Shown here piece after piece: positions 30,645 to 41,740 of a DNA stretch of 53,385 bases. The stretch covers positions 1 through 53,385 of the forward strand of contig CAJXBI010000006.1 in assembly GCA_913050005.1 (NCBI GenBank). The letters are read 5' to 3'. Made by a program: the position numbers and the translations under genes. This stretch comes from an uncultured Bacteroidota bacterium (lineage in GTDB: Bacteria; Bacteroidota; Bacteroidia; NS11-12g; UBA9320). Under the pieces are notes generated by a model, which was not told the origin of the DNA, searched no databases, and saw only the letters and a program-made list of their open reading frames with translations. How positions within the stretch are numbered: position 1 is the first letter of the stretch; each line of letters opens with the position of its first letter.

Positions 30645-31412
30645 ATGAACATTTTAAAGAAAAAAGAAAATAAATTATTCTTAATTCTTGGTGGTTTTTT
30701 TATTTCCAATGCCATAATTGCTGAATTTATTGGTATAAAAATATTCTCTCTAGAAAGAACACTGGGTATTTATCCATACTATTATTCATTTTTTGGAGAA
30801 AAAATTAGTTTCAATCTGACTGCAGGAGTACTCTTATGGCCCATTGTTTTTGTTCTAACAGACATTATAAATGAGTATTTTGGTATCAAAGGTGTTCGTT
30901 TCCTATCTTTTTTGACAGTAGCTCTTATTAGCTATGCATTTATTGGAGTATACTTTGCTATTCACTTAACTCCTGCATCTTGGTGGGTAAAAAGTGCGAC
31001 GTCTGAAGGTATTCCAAATTTTCAAAACGCATTTGAAAAAATATTTGGACAGGGTTTATGGATTATTGGAGGTTCACTTATTGCTTTTTTAATTGGACAA
31101 ATAGTAGACGTACGTGTATTTCAAAAACTAAAGTCAATTACTGGAGAGAACAAAATATGGTTAAGAGCTACGGGAAGCACTTTAATTAGTCAACTAATTG
31201 ACAGTTTTGTGGTTTTATTCATAGCCTTTAAAATAGGAGCTGATTGGACTTGGAGTCTTTTTTTAGCAGTTGGAATATGCAACTACATATTCAAATTTAT
31301 TGTTGCAATAATTATGACTCCGTTCATTTATTTGGCACATATGGCTATCGACAGGTTTCTTGGCCCTATACTCTCTAAAGAAATGAAAGAAGAAGCTCTA
31401 AATATCAACTAA
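30645..31412 (+). CDS. Queuosine precursor transporter (YhhQ/QPTR)
   Basis: VLLWPIVFVLTDIINEYFGIKGVRFLSF; RATGSTLISQLIDSFVVLFIAF. Confidence 0.92.
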   Translation: MNILKKKENKLFLILGGFFISNAIIAEFIGIKIFSLERTLGIYPYYYSFFGEKISFNLTAGVLLWPIVFVLTDIINEYFGIKGVRFLSFLTVALISYAFIGVYFAIHLTPASWWVKSATSEGIPNFQNAFEKIFGQGLWIIGGSLIAFLIGQIVDVRVFQKLKSITGENKIWLRATGSTLISQLIDSFVVLFIAFKIGADWTWSLFLAVGICNYIFKFIVAIIMTPFIYLAHMAIDRFLGPILSKEMKEEALNIN

Positions 31413-32065
31413 TTATTGAATACGTATTGAATGATGTTAGCACCCATTTTAAGAGCCATCAATCTTTTTTCTGGACTATCGTCATAAATCCCCTCGTCTT
31501 CCCAGCCATTTCCTAAATCACATTCATAATCATAGAAACACAATAATCTTCCCTTGTAAATAATTCCAAACCCCTTTGGTGGCTTTCTATCATGCTCATG
31601 TATTTTGGGTAAGCCATTTGAAAATTTATATTTCTGATTGTAAATGGGGTGATTAAAAGGCAACTCAATAAAATCAAGTTCAGGAAATACTTTTTTCATT
31701 TCCGCCCTAACAAACTTATCTAAACCGTAATTGTCATCAATATGAAGAAACCCTCCTGCCAAAAGATAATTCCTCAAATTTTCAGCATCTGTTGCACTAA
31801 ATACAACATTTCCGTGACCTGTCATATACACATAAGGGTAATTAAAAATATCCTTACTTCCTACCTCAACAACTTCATCAGCAGGATTGATTGAAGTATT
31901 CAATGATGAATTGCAAAAATTAGCTAAGTTGGAGAGAGCAGTTCGATTAGCATACCAATCACCACCACCATCATACTTTAATTTTGCAATTTTGACTGAA
32001 AATTCTGAGGTGAATCCTAAAAAAACCAAACATAGTAGAGCAATATAGAATCTACTTAAATTCAT
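31409..32065 (-). CDS. DUF4159 domain-containing protein
   Basis: IAKLKYDGGGDWYANRTALSNL; GHGNVVFSATDAENLRNYLLAGGFLHIDDNYG. Confidence 0.85.
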   Translation of the reverse strand: MNLSRFYIALLCLVFLGFTSEFSVKIAKLKYDGGGDWYANRTALSNLANFCNSSLNTSINPADEVVEVGSKDIFNYPYVYMTGHGNVVFSATDAENLRNYLLAGGFLHIDDNYGLDKFVRAEMKKVFPELDFIELPFNHPIYNQKYKFSNGLPKIHEHDRKPPKGFGIIYKGRLLCFYDYECDLGNGWEDEGIYDDSPEKRLMALKMGANIIQYVFNN

Positions 32066-32739
32066 TGAAATCTAGATAAAGCCACAATAGCCGCTGTTTC
32101 AGTTCTTAACCTGTACCTTCCTAAATTTAATCCTTTGAAGTCATGGTTTGATGCGGATTCAACTTCTTTTCTTGAGAAATCTCCTTCAGGACCAATTAAA
32201 ACTAATTGTTTGATAGATGTATTTGAATTTTGATCCACTTTTATGAGATCAGCATAACAATGTGCAATAAATTTTGATTGGAAGTCTAACTTTAAAACAT
32301 CATTAAATTCCATCTCAGAAATGCTAGGTAAATAAAATCTTAAACTTTGTTTTACAGCTGATATAATTTTTTTTTCGAGTCGCTCAAAATTAGTTCGAGT
32401 ACGCTCCGTATTTGTTGTATGCATAAGAATGATTTCGTCGGAACCAATTTCTACAAGTTTCTCAATCATCCATTCTAACCTGTCTCTATTTTTGGTTGGT
32501 GAAACTGCTATAGTAACTCGTTCAGATTTTTCATGATACTCAGAATCAAGTATGGTGCACTCCACACTCCTTTTGTTCATTCTGTCAATTCCGCATTTAT
32601 ATAGGTTCCCTTTCCCATCAATAACGCGAATTACTTCACCTACTTTTTTTCTTAAAACTAACGAGCAGTGAATTGCTTCTTGATCTTTGAGTTTTATATT
32701 CCCTTCATTGATATCAGTGGTATAGAATAAATTATTCAA
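32062..32739 (-). CDS. rsmE: 16S rRNA (uracil(1498)-N(3))-methyltransferase RsmE
   Basis: HCSLVLRKKVGEVIRVIDGKG; VLIGPEGDFSRKEVE; LGRYRLRTETAAIVALS. Confidence 0.95.
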   Translation of the reverse strand: MNNLFYTTDINEGNIKLKDQEAIHCSLVLRKKVGEVIRVIDGKGNLYKCGIDRMNKRSVECTILDSEYHEKSERVTIAVSPTKNRDRLEWMIEKLVEIGSDEIILMHTTNTERTRTNFERLEKKIISAVKQSLRFYLPSISEMEFNDVLKLDFQSKFIAHCYADLIKVDQNSNTSIKQLVLIGPEGDFSRKEVESASNHDFKGLNLGRYRLRTETAAIVALSRFQ

Positions 32740-32754
32740 GACAGAATCATTTTT

Positions 32755-34143
32755 TTAATCCAAGGCTTTCAATTCATTAACCAATTCAGTTAATACCTTT
32801 TTGGCATCGCCAAATAGCATATTCGTCTTATCCCTGAAAAATAATTCATTTTGAATTCCTGCGTATCCTGCATTCATACTTCGCTTGTTAACCACTATGT
32901 GTTTTGAATTTTCAACCTCTAATATTGGCATACCATAAATAGGACTAGTCGGATCTGTTTTTGCCGCTGGATTTACAACATCATTTGCACCAACAACAAG
33001 TACTAAATCTGTTTGAGAAAACTCCGGATTTACATCTTCCATTTCCTTAAGTTTATCGTAATCAACATTACTCTCTGCCAACAAGACATTCATATGTCCA
33101 GGCATTCTTCCTGCAACTGGATGAATTGCATAAGCTACTTCAACGCCACGATCTTCAAGTAGTTGTTCTAATTCTTTTATCACATGTTGAGCTTGAGCAA
33201 CAGCCAATCCATATCCTGGCACGATCAATATTTTATTGCTGTAGTTCATTTGAACTGCAAGATCGCTAGGACCCACTTCTTTAACTGTTCCTTGAGATGC
33301 ACCTCCCATAGATTTTGTGGTATCTCCATCTCCAAAAGCTCCGAAGATTACATTGAATAATGGTCTGTTCATAGCCTCACACATTACAAGTGTAAGTAAT
33401 GTACCGGCACTACCTACAAGAATACCACCTGTAAGCATAACCTGATTTCCATATAGGAATCCTCCAAATGCAGCAGCTAAGCCAGTGAATGAATTAAGTA
33501 GTGATATAACTACGGGCATATCTGCTCCTCCAATTGGAATAACAAAAAGAATTCCATAAATAATTGCTGCAGTGAAAAGTCCATACAAATGAGCCTCACT
33601 ATGCGTACCCGTCCAAACAATAAAAATAGAATAGACAGCTAAACCAATCAGTATAATTGTGTTCAGGATATTATATTTAGGCAATCGAATTGCATTTCTT
33701 AGGGTACCATTCAATTTTGCCCAGGCGATTATACTTCCACTAAAGGATACAGAACCTATGATCATACCCGCGAGAATGATTGCAATATTTGTAGAATTAT
33801 CTAGGTTGTGGTGAAACTCTACTAACCCAATCAAAGCAGCACAAGCACCCCCCATTCCATTGAATAAGGATACTAGTTCAGGCATTTTAGTCATTTGAAC
33901 GCGTTTGGCCGTTAACCATCCGACAATAGTTCCTAGAGCTATTGCTCCAAAAATAAGACCATAAATAATGGTATTGACCTCACCTTCGTGAAGAAAGATA
34001 GTAGCTAAAATTGCAGCTACCATTCCAACAGCAGCAAAAATATTCCCATTCCTGGCTGTTTTAGGATTACTCAACATTTTGAGTCCTAAAATAAAGGTAA
34101 CTGAAGCAAATAAGTAGATGATGTGTATGATGTTTAAACTCAT
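32755..34143 (-). CDS. pntB: NAD(P) transhydrogenase subunit beta
   Basis: SLFNGMGGACAALIGL; VPGYGLAVAQAQHVIKEL; HPVAGRMPGHMNVLLAE; VVGANDVVNPAAKTD. Confidence 0.97.
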   Translation of the reverse strand: MSLNIIHIIYLFASVTFILGLKMLSNPKTARNGNIFAAVGMVAAILATIFLHEGEVNTIIYGLIFGAIALGTIVGWLTAKRVQMTKMPELVSLFNGMGGACAALIGLVEFHHNLDNSTNIAIILAGMIIGSVSFSGSIIAWAKLNGTLRNAIRLPKYNILNTIILIGLAVYSIFIVWTGTHSEAHLYGLFTAAIIYGILFVIPIGGADMPVVISLLNSFTGLAAAFGGFLYGNQVMLTGGILVGSAGTLLTLVMCEAMNRPLFNVIFGAFGDGDTTKSMGGASQGTVKEVGPSDLAVQMNYSNKILIVPGYGLAVAQAQHVIKELEQLLEDRGVEVAYAIHPVAGRMPGHMNVLLAESNVDYDKLKEMEDVNPEFSQTDLVLVVGANDVVNPAAKTDPTSPIYGMPILEVENSKHIVVNKRSMNAGYAGIQNELFFRDKTNMLFGDAKKVLTELVNELKALD

Positions 34144-34451
34144 TATTTCTTCTTTTTAAACATTTCTAACATTCTATCAGTAACAACAAAACCTCCAACA
34201 ACATTGAGGGTCCCAAGAAATACTGCAATAAAACCAAGTATCATTGAAACATAATTTGTTGGCTCTGAGTTGAGCATTACAATAATTGCTCCTACTACCA
34301 CTACACCGTGTATCGCATTTGCACCTGACATTAGTGGTGTATGTAATACCGCTGGCACTTTACCAATAACTTCTACCCCCACAAAAACCATCAAGACTAC
34401 GATAAATATCATGTCTTTATTTTGGCTGAAAAATTCTATTATTTCATTCAT
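34143..34451 (-). CDS. NAD(P) transhydrogenase subunit alpha part 2 (membrane)
   Basis: VGVEVIGKVPAVLHTPLMSGANAIHGVVVVGAI; between pntB and pntAA. Confidence 0.95.
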   Translation of the reverse strand: MNEIIEFFSQNKDMIFIVVLMVFVGVEVIGKVPAVLHTPLMSGANAIHGVVVVGAIIVMLNSEPTNYVSMILGFIAVFLGTLNVVGGFVVTDRMLEMFKKKK

Positions 34452-34468
34452 TCTCTTTATTCCTTTAA

Positions 34469-35557
34469 TTAAATATTATTTACTATGAGTGTTTCTCTCG
34501 TAATCTCATCTTCCATATCCCATTTAAACTTCCCTTCTTCGACTAAATGAGTCAAAAAAGTATCAATATTTCTACTCAATAACTCACTCGCATTGGTAGG
34601 TAATTGAGCTGGAAAATTACTCACCCCAACTATTTTTACCCCTTGATGAAAAACAGTTTCATCTGGCTTACTAAATTCCGTATTGCCGCCTTTGGCTACA
34701 GCCATATCTACTATAATAGATCCGTTTTTCATCATTTCAATTTGTTCTTTTGTAATTAAAATTGGGGCCTTAGCACCTTGTACTAAAGCAGTTGTTATCA
34801 CAATATCAGCTTGAGAAAGTGATTTATTAACCACTTCTTTTTGTTTAGCAAAATATTCTTCTGTTACCTCTTGAGCATATCCTCCCTCTACTTTAACGCC
34901 GTCATCTTCTACGGTTAAGAATTTAGCACCTAATGATTCGGTCTGTTCTTTACATTCAAGCCTTACATCAGTAGCCTCAACAATAGCTCCCAATCTTTTT
35001 GCAGTAGCAATTGCTTGAAGTCCAGCAACTCCAACACCAAATATTAATACTTTACTCGGAGATATGGTTCCTGCAGCTGTCATAAGCATTGGAAATATTT
35101 TCCCAGCATTATCGGCTCCACAAATTACCGCTTTGTAGCCGGATAGATTACTTTGAGAACTTAACACATCCATACTTTGTGCACGACTAATTCTAGGCAT
35201 CGCATCCAGACTAAGAGCAGACACCCCTTTTTCGTTAAGTTCAGAAATCAGGTCTTCATTTAATCGATGAAATAATTGCGACAGCCAAATTTGTCCTTTC
35301 TTAAGATGCTTTAAGTCAACTGTAGATGGTGGGTTAATCTTTATAATAACATCTGAATCTGTAATAGCCTCCTTGAGTGTTTTTGCAATTGAAGCTCCTG
35401 AGTCTATGTAATCCTCATCAGTAAATGATGCATTTGCCCCAGCACCCAATTCTATAAGTACCTCAAAACCTAGTTTGATTAATTTTTGGACAGACTTCGG
35501 CACTATAGCCACTCGTGTCTCTCCATCATCTGTTTCTCTTAATATTGATAGTTTCAA
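34469..35557 (-). CDS. pntA: NAD(P) transhydrogenase subunit alpha part 1 (TTG start)
   Basis: ETRVAIVPKSVQKLIKLGFEVLIELGAG; VLIFGVGVAGLQAIATAKRLGAIVEATDVR; start codon at 35557-35555 is TTG with an upstream in-frame TAA. Confidence 0.93.
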   Translation of the reverse strand: MKLSILRETDDGETRVAIVPKSVQKLIKLGFEVLIELGAGANASFTDEDYIDSGASIAKTLKEAITDSDVIIKINPPSTVDLKHLKKGQIWLSQLFHRLNEDLISELNEKGVSALSLDAMPRISRAQSMDVLSSQSNLSGYKAVICGADNAGKIFPMLMTAAGTISPSKVLIFGVGVAGLQAIATAKRLGAIVEATDVRLECKEQTESLGAKFLTVEDDGVKVEGGYAQEVTEEYFAKQKEVVNKSLSQADIVITTALVQGAKAPILITKEQIEMMKNGSIIVDMAVAKGGNTEFSKPDETVFHQGVKIVGVSNFPAQLPTNASELLSRNIDTFLTHLVEEGKFKWDMEDEITRETLIVNNI

Positions 35558-35682
35558 AAGAATAGTTTTTTAAGGGTGTAAAAATAGGTTAAGTCCTCTT
35601 TATGTGGAAATATATTGCGCAAAATTAATGATAGAGTTGATCTATAACTTTAATAATATAAGATATTGACTCTTAAACTAAA

Positions 35683-35712
35683 AAAGAACCCTCTGTTAGC
35701 AGAGGGTTCTTT
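35683..35712 (-). terminator. Terminator downstream of dnaK
   Basis: AAAGAACCCTCTG-TTAG-CAGAGGGTTCTTT perfect 13-bp stem. Confidence 0.9.
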
Positions 35713-35742
35713 AGTTCATTTAATTTATTATAATGTTAGCAG

Positions 35743-37668
35743 TTATTTAACTTCCTCAAAATCAACATCCTCAACATCTTTAGAGTCTTCTGCAGTTGAA
35801 GACGAATCTTCTGCAGATCCTCCACCTGAGGCGTCAGCACTACCTTCTGCTCCGGCTTCTTGCTGTGCTGCATATATATCTTGTGATGCTGCTTCCCATG
35901 CCTTATTCAAGGTTTCCATTTGAGCGTCTATCCCGTCTAAATCTCCTGCAGCATGAGCTTTTTTAAGCTCTTCTTTAGCTGATTCAATTACTGATTTTTT
36001 ATCTTCAGGAATCTTATCTCCGTATTCAGATAATTGCTTTTCAGTGGAAAAAACCAAGTTATCAGCCGAATTCAATTTATCTATTTTTTCTTTTTCAGCT
36101 TTGTCAGCATCAGCATTTGCTTCTGCTTCTTTTCTCATCTTTTCGATTTCTTCATCACTCAATCCAGAACTGGCTTCAATTCGAATATTTTGTTCTTTAC
36201 CAGTACCTTTATCCTTAGCACTAACATTTAATATCCCGTTGGCATCAATGTCAAAGGTTACCTCAATTTGAGGGACTCCTCTTGGTGCTGGTGGCATTCC
36301 GTCCAAGTGGAATTTTCCAATGGTACGGTTATCTTTAGCCATACTTCTTTCACCCTGAAGTACATGAATCTCAACACTTGGCTGATTATCTGCTGCAGTT
36401 GAGAATACCTGTGATTTTTTAGAAGGTATTGTTGTATTTGATTCTATTAAAGTTGTAAACACACCTCCCATTGTCTCAATACCAAGAGATAATGGGGTAA
36501 CATCTAATAGAAGAACATCTTTCACTTCTCCTGTCAATACACCACCTTGAATAGCTGCACCAATTGCAACAACTTCGTCAGGGTTCACTCCTTTTGATGG
36601 TGTTTTACCAAAGTATTTTTTCACTTCTTCTTGAATCCTTGGGATACGAGTACTACCTCCCACTAAAATCACTTCATCAATATCCGATGGAGAATAACCC
36701 GCATCTTTTAATGCTTGTTTACATGGATCCATACTTCTTCGAATAAGTTTATCAGCAAGTTGCTCAAATTTTGCTCTGCTGAATGATCTAACTAGGTGTT
36801 TTGGACCACTGTCAGTGGCTGTGACATATGGCAGATTAATTTCTGTTTGTGTTGAACTTGACAATTCAATCTTGGCTTTTTCTGCAGCTTCTTTTAATCG
36901 TTGAAGAGCCATGGGATCTTTCCGAAGATCCATATTCTCATCAGCCATGAATTCATCAGCCAACCAATCAATAATCACTCTATCAAAGTCATCACCTCCA
37001 AGATGTGTATCTCCATTCGTTGATTTTACCTCAAATACTCCATCTCCTAATTCAAGGATTGAAATATCAAACGTACCACCCCCTAAATCGTATACTGCAA
37101 TTTTTTGATCAACATCTTTCTTGTCCAAACCGTATGCTAATGCAGCTGCGGTTGGTTCGTTAACAACACGCTCTACTTTTAAACCCGCAATTTCACCTGC
37201 TTCTTTTGTTGCTTGTCTTTGGCTATCATTAAAGTACGCAGGTACTGTAATAACTGCTCTATCCACAGTAGTTCCAAGATAATCTTCTGCTGTTTTCTTC
37301 ATTTTTTGAAGTGTTATAGCAGATATTTCTTGTGGGGTGTATTTTCGGTCACCAATGACAACACGAGGAGTATTATTATCTCCTTTAACAACTTTATACG
37401 GCATTTGACCTGCTTCTTTTTCTACTTCTGTAAAAGTAGATCCCATAAATCGTTTGATCGAACTGATAGTGTTTTGCGGATTAGTAATCGCTTGTCTTTT
37501 TGCTGGATCACCTACTTTTCGCTCACCATTTCCATTGTCCATAAATGCAACAATTGACGGGGTTGTTCTTCTTCCTTCACTGTTTGGGATAACTACTGGT
37601 TCATTACCCTCCATTACAGATACGCACGAATTTGTAGTTCCTAAATCAATTCCAATTACTTTACTCAT
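35743..37668 (-). CDS. dnaK: Molecular chaperone DnaK
   Basis: [56 protein letters not shown]-terminal EDVDFEEVK. Confidence 0.99.
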   Translation of the reverse strand: MSKVIGIDLGTTNSCVSVMEGNEPVVIPNSEGRRTTPSIVAFMDNGNGERKVGDPAKRQAITNPQNTISSIKRFMGSTFTEVEKEAGQMPYKVVKGDNNTPRVVIGDRKYTPQEISAITLQKMKKTAEDYLGTTVDRAVITVPAYFNDSQRQATKEAGEIAGLKVERVVNEPTAAALAYGLDKKDVDQKIAVYDLGGGTFDISILELGDGVFEVKSTNGDTHLGGDDFDRVIIDWLADEFMADENMDLRKDPMALQRLKEAAEKAKIELSSSTQTEINLPYVTATDSGPKHLVRSFSRAKFEQLADKLIRRSMDPCKQALKDAGYSPSDIDEVILVGGSTRIPRIQEEVKKYFGKTPSKGVNPDEVVAIGAAIQGGVLTGEVKDVLLLDVTPLSLGIETMGGVFTTLIESNTTIPSKKSQVFSTAADNQPSVEIHVLQGERSMAKDNRTIGKFHLDGMPPAPRGVPQIEVTFDIDANGILNVSAKDKGTGKEQNIRIEASSGLSDEEIEKMRKEAEANADADKAEKEKIDKLNSADNLVFSTEKQLSEYGDKIPEDKKSVIESAKEELKKAHAAGDLDGIDAQMETLNKAWEAASQDIYAAQQEAGAEGSADASGGGSAEDSSSTAEDSKDVEDVDFEEVK

Positions 37669-37774
37669 TCTAATTTGATTTTTTAATTAACATCCAATTA
37701 ACAACTACAATGCCATTTCGCAAAAGGATAATAATGTCAGTTTTTGGATAAATAATCTATGACAAAACGACACA

Positions 37775-38803
37775 CTATTCTATAAATCCAAGATTTCTGG
37801 TTTTGTCGTTCGTTTGAATTAGACCTGTTGTACTTGAGTGAAAATTAAGATTAGTAAATGAAGTTATGTTCCTTGAAGCAAACAAGCCGATGCCATTTTC
37901 AATATTTGAATATTCAGGTTTTTTCTGTACAATTCCTATGGAGGGTTTGTTAACGCTTAAATAAGTGTTAAAGTCGTCTGATATGCCATAAAACGTCAAA
38001 TCAAAGTTGAGTAATCTTCTTTCAAGGCTTTCATTTTCTGGGATAACCGAGGCTAAAGTGGCAAAAAATCCTGATGATGCAACTAAATATCTACCCAATT
38101 CAAATCCTCGTAAACTTTGTGTTTTTCCTAAATTAACTAACGTCCATTTGTAGTATTTAATTTGTTCGATAGATGGATCATCCTTCCGAGTTTCCTTAAC
38201 TCTAAAATCCAATTCTACCTTATAAGCTCTTGCATGCTTACCTTCTTGAAAGGTAACAGGAATTGACTCATTCAAAAAATAAATAGTTCCCCCATTATTA
38301 CTAACTGGACCTTTAATTTCTGCTTGACCGACACTCATTGTACTCGATTGACACACATACCCTGATTGAGGATTGCGTACCACTATTCTATATTTATAGT
38401 CTGTTGCAAACTGAGAAGGTTTTAAAGGGTCTGATAATTCATAAAGGTAATTATCGTCATTATAAAAAAGTCCAGAGTCTTTTTCCATATCAATGTTATT
38501 ACCATTTATCTTTTTAAACGAATAAGTTTGGCTATAAGAATCATTTACAAACTCATCTAGGGTAACAACCAATGTATCAAAATACAAAGAATCAATATTA
38601 TTTGAAAAAGCAACTGCGGCCTGATCTTGATCGAGATAAGCCCGTTGAATTCTTATATAGTTTTTAGTCTGATTAGGATTAAGTGCACCATAAATTACTG
38701 CTGTCTCCTTCCAATCTGCTGCTATATTTATTTCATTATCACATCCCCAAAAAAAAGTAGATGCAACTAAAAGCATTACAATATTCCAAATCGTTTTTTG
38801 CAT
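37775..38803 (-). CDS. DUF4249-like lipoprotein
   Basis: Lipobox STFFWGC; EINIAADWKETAVIYGALNPNQTKNYIRIQRAYLD. Confidence 0.7.
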   Translation of the reverse strand: MQKTIWNIVMLLVASTFFWGCDNEINIAADWKETAVIYGALNPNQTKNYIRIQRAYLDQDQAAVAFSNNIDSLYFDTLVVTLDEFVNDSYSQTYSFKKINGNNIDMEKDSGLFYNDDNYLYELSDPLKPSQFATDYKYRIVVRNPQSGYVCQSSTMSVGQAEIKGPVSNNGGTIYFLNESIPVTFQEGKHARAYKVELDFRVKETRKDDPSIEQIKYYKWTLVNLGKTQSLRGFELGRYLVASSGFFATLASVIPENESLERRLLNFDLTFYGISDDFNTYLSVNKPSIGIVQKKPEYSNIENGIGLFASRNITSFTNLNFHSSTTGLIQTNDKTRNLGFIE

Positions 38804-38839
38804 ATTTTTAGTTTAGCTTTGCAAAGCTTTATAAATATA

Positions 38840-39973
38840 ATGAGATTTCTAGTATTTGTTTTCACATTTAGTACATTTATTTTAACGCATGGTCAAAATG
38901 TATTTAACGAATTTAAGGATACATTTTGCTATGAAGACTTTCATAATAACTCAACTAATAAGTTTCCGCAAAAATTTAACAGTTTAGAATTATCAATTGT
39001 TGAAAATGGTGGTTATCGCATCAACCGCATAAAATCTTCAGGCCAATCAATAGCCTATTTCAAGGAAAATGAAAATATTGAAAATTTTGAGTTAATCACA
39101 ACGCTTAAATTTCCTAAAAGTAAGAGTATATCAAGCGGTGGTATAATTTTCCATAGCCAGTCTAGTCCGATGGGTGCAATTTTATTTGAGTTAAATAGTG
39201 AAAATAAATATAGAATTACAAAACTCATTAATCATCAGTCAAAGATCTTGAGCGGTGAACCAAAATTTGATGGTTGGGTTAAAAACTCATTACAAGAAAA
39301 ATCAGGAAATAATGTCATCACAATTCGAACAAATGATGGATTTACTGATTTCTACATTAATGGCAGCTTTGTGAATACTTTTTTTGACTTGCAATTAAAA
39401 AAAGGTAAAGTTGGACTTTTTGCAGGAGCAGAAAGCCAGATAATATTTGATGACTTTTTACTTAAAACTAAGCAAAAAGAAAATGCCTCAATAGAATTTT
39501 TATCCGATAAACAAGAAACCACAAATGAACCCAATGTGGAATTTCAAGAGGTAATTTTAATCTTTAAAACTAAAATTGATAACCAACAAGCTATTATAAA
39601 AAAGCTTAAGAAACAGGTTGATAAATATCGAAGCATGTTGAATTATGATACAACAATAATTGCTAGAGTCTCATTACTTGAAGTTGAAAATAAGATATTA
39701 TCATATAAACTCGATTCAACGACTCGTGTTCTTAATCAAAACCAAAAAAGATTAGTCTATTTAGAATCTATTAAAGATGATGTTGAGAATGGTTCTAATG
39801 GTGATCTTGTTTTGAACTTAACATCAATTCTCGCAGATTTAAAGAGAGAAAATAAATTATTAAAAAAGAATCAAGTAGACTATTCAAATATCAAGAAACA
39901 ACTTAAGGAGGACAATAAGATTTTATTACGAGAAATAGATCGATTGAAATCTCTTGTTAAATCACAAAATTAA
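38840..39973 (+). CDS. Secreted protein with LamG/3-keto-disaccharide-hydrolase-like N-terminal domain and coiled-coil C-terminus
   Basis: Signal peptide MRFLVFVFTFSTFILTHGQ (start preferred over track 38798); DFYINGSFVNTFFDLQLKKGKVGLFAGAESQIIFDDF; heptad-rich C-terminus. Confidence 0.7.
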   Translation: MRFLVFVFTFSTFILTHGQNVFNEFKDTFCYEDFHNNSTNKFPQKFNSLELSIVENGGYRINRIKSSGQSIAYFKENENIENFELITTLKFPKSKSISSGGIIFHSQSSPMGAILFELNSENKYRITKLINHQSKILSGEPKFDGWVKNSLQEKSGNNVITIRTNDGFTDFYINGSFVNTFFDLQLKKGKVGLFAGAESQIIFDDFLLKTKQKENASIEFLSDKQETTNEPNVEFQEVILIFKTKIDNQQAIIKKLKKQVDKYRSMLNYDTTIIARVSLLEVENKILSYKLDSTTRVLNQNQKRLVYLESIKDDVENGSNGDLVLNLTSILADLKRENKLLKKNQVDYSNIKKQLKEDNKILLREIDRLKSLVKSQN

Positions 39974-39979
39974 ACCACG

Positions 39980-40798
39980 ATGAGCACTGCAAAAAAAGAC
40001 ATCAAAAAGATGACTACTCACCAACTTCAGGAGATGAAAACTAGCGGAGAAAAAATATCGATGCTTACAGCATATGACTACTCTTTTGCCAAAATTTTAG
40101 ACGATGCGGGTATTGATGTGATTCTTGTAGGTGATTCTGCAAGTAATGTGATGGCTGGCCATGATAGCACTTTACCAATCACGTTGGACCAAATGATATA
40201 TCATGCACAGTCTGTAATACGCGCGGTTGATCGAGCCTTAGTTGTAGTTGACTTACCCTTTGGTAGTTATCAAGCTAACAGTTCTGAAGCATTGAGAAGC
40301 GCAATAAGAATTATGAAAGAAAGTGGAGCTCATTCTGTTAAATTAGAGGGGGGTGAAGAAGTAATCGAGTCTGCAAAACGAATTTTATCTGCTGGCATAC
40401 CTGTAATGGGTCATCTTGGCTTAATGCCACAGAGTATTTATAAGTTTGGGACATACACTGTTCGAGCAAAGCAAAAAGAAGAGGCTGAAAAGTTAATTGC
40501 AGACGCTAAGTTGTTAGAGGAAGCTGGATGTTTTGCTATTGTATTAGAAAAAATTCCTGCCAAATTAGCCACTCAAGTTGCTCAAAGTATCTCTATTCCT
40601 GTAATTGGAATTGGTGCAGGTTCTGGAGTTGACGGACAAGTATTGGTTATTCACGATTTACTTGGAATAACAAAACAGTTTTCACCACGTTTTTTGAGAA
40701 GGTATTTAAATCTATACCAAGATATAAAAGATGCTGTTAGCAACTATATCAAAGATGTTAAATCGGTAGATTTTCCAAACGAAAAAGAGCAATACTAA
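39980..40798 (+). CDS. panB: 3-methyl-2-oxobutanoate hydroxymethyltransferase
   Basis: [75 protein letters not shown]. Confidence 0.98.
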   Translation: MSTAKKDIKKMTTHQLQEMKTSGEKISMLTAYDYSFAKILDDAGIDVILVGDSASNVMAGHDSTLPITLDQMIYHAQSVIRAVDRALVVVDLPFGSYQANSSEALRSAIRIMKESGAHSVKLEGGEEVIESAKRILSAGIPVMGHLGLMPQSIYKFGTYTVRAKQKEEAEKLIADAKLLEEAGCFAIVLEKIPAKLATQVAQSISIPVIGIGAGSGVDGQVLVIHDLLGITKQFSPRFLRRYLNLYQDIKDAVSNYIKDVKSVDFPNEKEQY

Positions 40799-41082
40799 AA
40801 CTCTTCTATTACAGCACTTAACCCTTTATCTAAAAGTGCTTTACAGATTGGCTTTAATTCTACTTCAGCACCATTTTTAACCTGGCATTTTCCTTTGTAA
40901 TGAACAATCATAGCACACTGTTCAGCTTGTTCATCATTGTGTTTGCAGTATTTAATTAGGCAATGAATAACGTGGTCAAAGGTGTTGACATCATCGTTAT
41001 ATAAGATTATAGCAAAACCTTTATCGACAACTGTCAACAAGGAAATATCCTCAAGCTCTTGTGTATCTGTATTCCAAATCAT
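40795..41082 (-). CDS. clpS: ATP-dependent Clp protease adaptor ClpS
   Basis: [26 protein letters not shown]...[18 protein letters not shown]. Confidence 0.9.
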   Translation of the reverse strand: MIWNTDTQELEDISLLTVVDKGFAIILYNDDVNTFDHVIHCLIKYCKHNDEQAEQCAMIVHYKGKCQVKNGAEVELKPICKALLDKGLSAVIEEF

Positions 41083-41714
41083 GAATTACTTTTGAATAAA
41101 TTAGTTTTAGACTCTTCACCATTCAAAATTCTGATAATATTCTTTTTATGAGTAATTACTACCATTAAAGCCGCTGCTATTCCAAAAGCAATTAAAAGAG
41201 GTTCATCTCTATGAAAAATATAAATTGTAAAAATTGGAAATGATATAGTTGCTAAAATGCTGCTTAGTGATACATATCGTGTTAGCAACAAGACAATAAT
41301 AAATAGAGCAACACAAGCGACCGCTAGGATATAATGTATACCAATTAACATTCCAAATAGTGTTGCAATTCCCTTTCCACCATTAAAATGTTCGAAAACA
41401 GGAAAGATATGACCGATTACAGCAAATATACCAAACAACAATTGAAGATTAACATACTGATCTGTTCCATGAGAAACACTAGGCATGTAAAGAATCAAAC
41501 TAGCAGCAGTTACTCCTTTCAAAATATCAAGCATTAAGACTATTATACCTGCTCGTTTTCCTAAAACCCTAAATGTATTTGTAGCACCAGCATTGCCACT
41601 TCCAAAATATCTAACATCTTTGCCAAAATAGGACTTCCCGATCCAAATACTACTTGGAATACTTCCTATAATGTATGCTATTATTACCAAAAATATGACT
41701 GATGAAAGTTGCAT
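41079..41714 (-). CDS. plsY: Glycerol-3-phosphate 1-O-acyltransferase PlsY
   Basis: GSIPSSIWIGKSYFGKDVRYFGSGNAGATNTFRVLGKRAG; HFNGGKGIATLFG. Confidence 0.96.
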   Translation of the reverse strand: MQLSSVIFLVIIAYIIGSIPSSIWIGKSYFGKDVRYFGSGNAGATNTFRVLGKRAGIIVLMLDILKGVTAASLILYMPSVSHGTDQYVNLQLLFGIFAVIGHIFPVFEHFNGGKGIATLFGMLIGIHYILAVACVALFIIVLLLTRYVSLSSILATISFPIFTIYIFHRDEPLLIAFGIAAALMVVITHKKNIIRILNGEESKTNLFKSNS

Positions 41715-41740
41715 TTTTGTTTTACAAGGTTAAGTGTTTA

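Noticed and set aside
35666-37678. Many plus-strand ORFs (60-114 aa) antisense to dnaK
   Set aside because: dnaK on the minus strand is unambiguous; these frames have low-complexity, non-protein-like composition and are mirror frames of a conserved gene.
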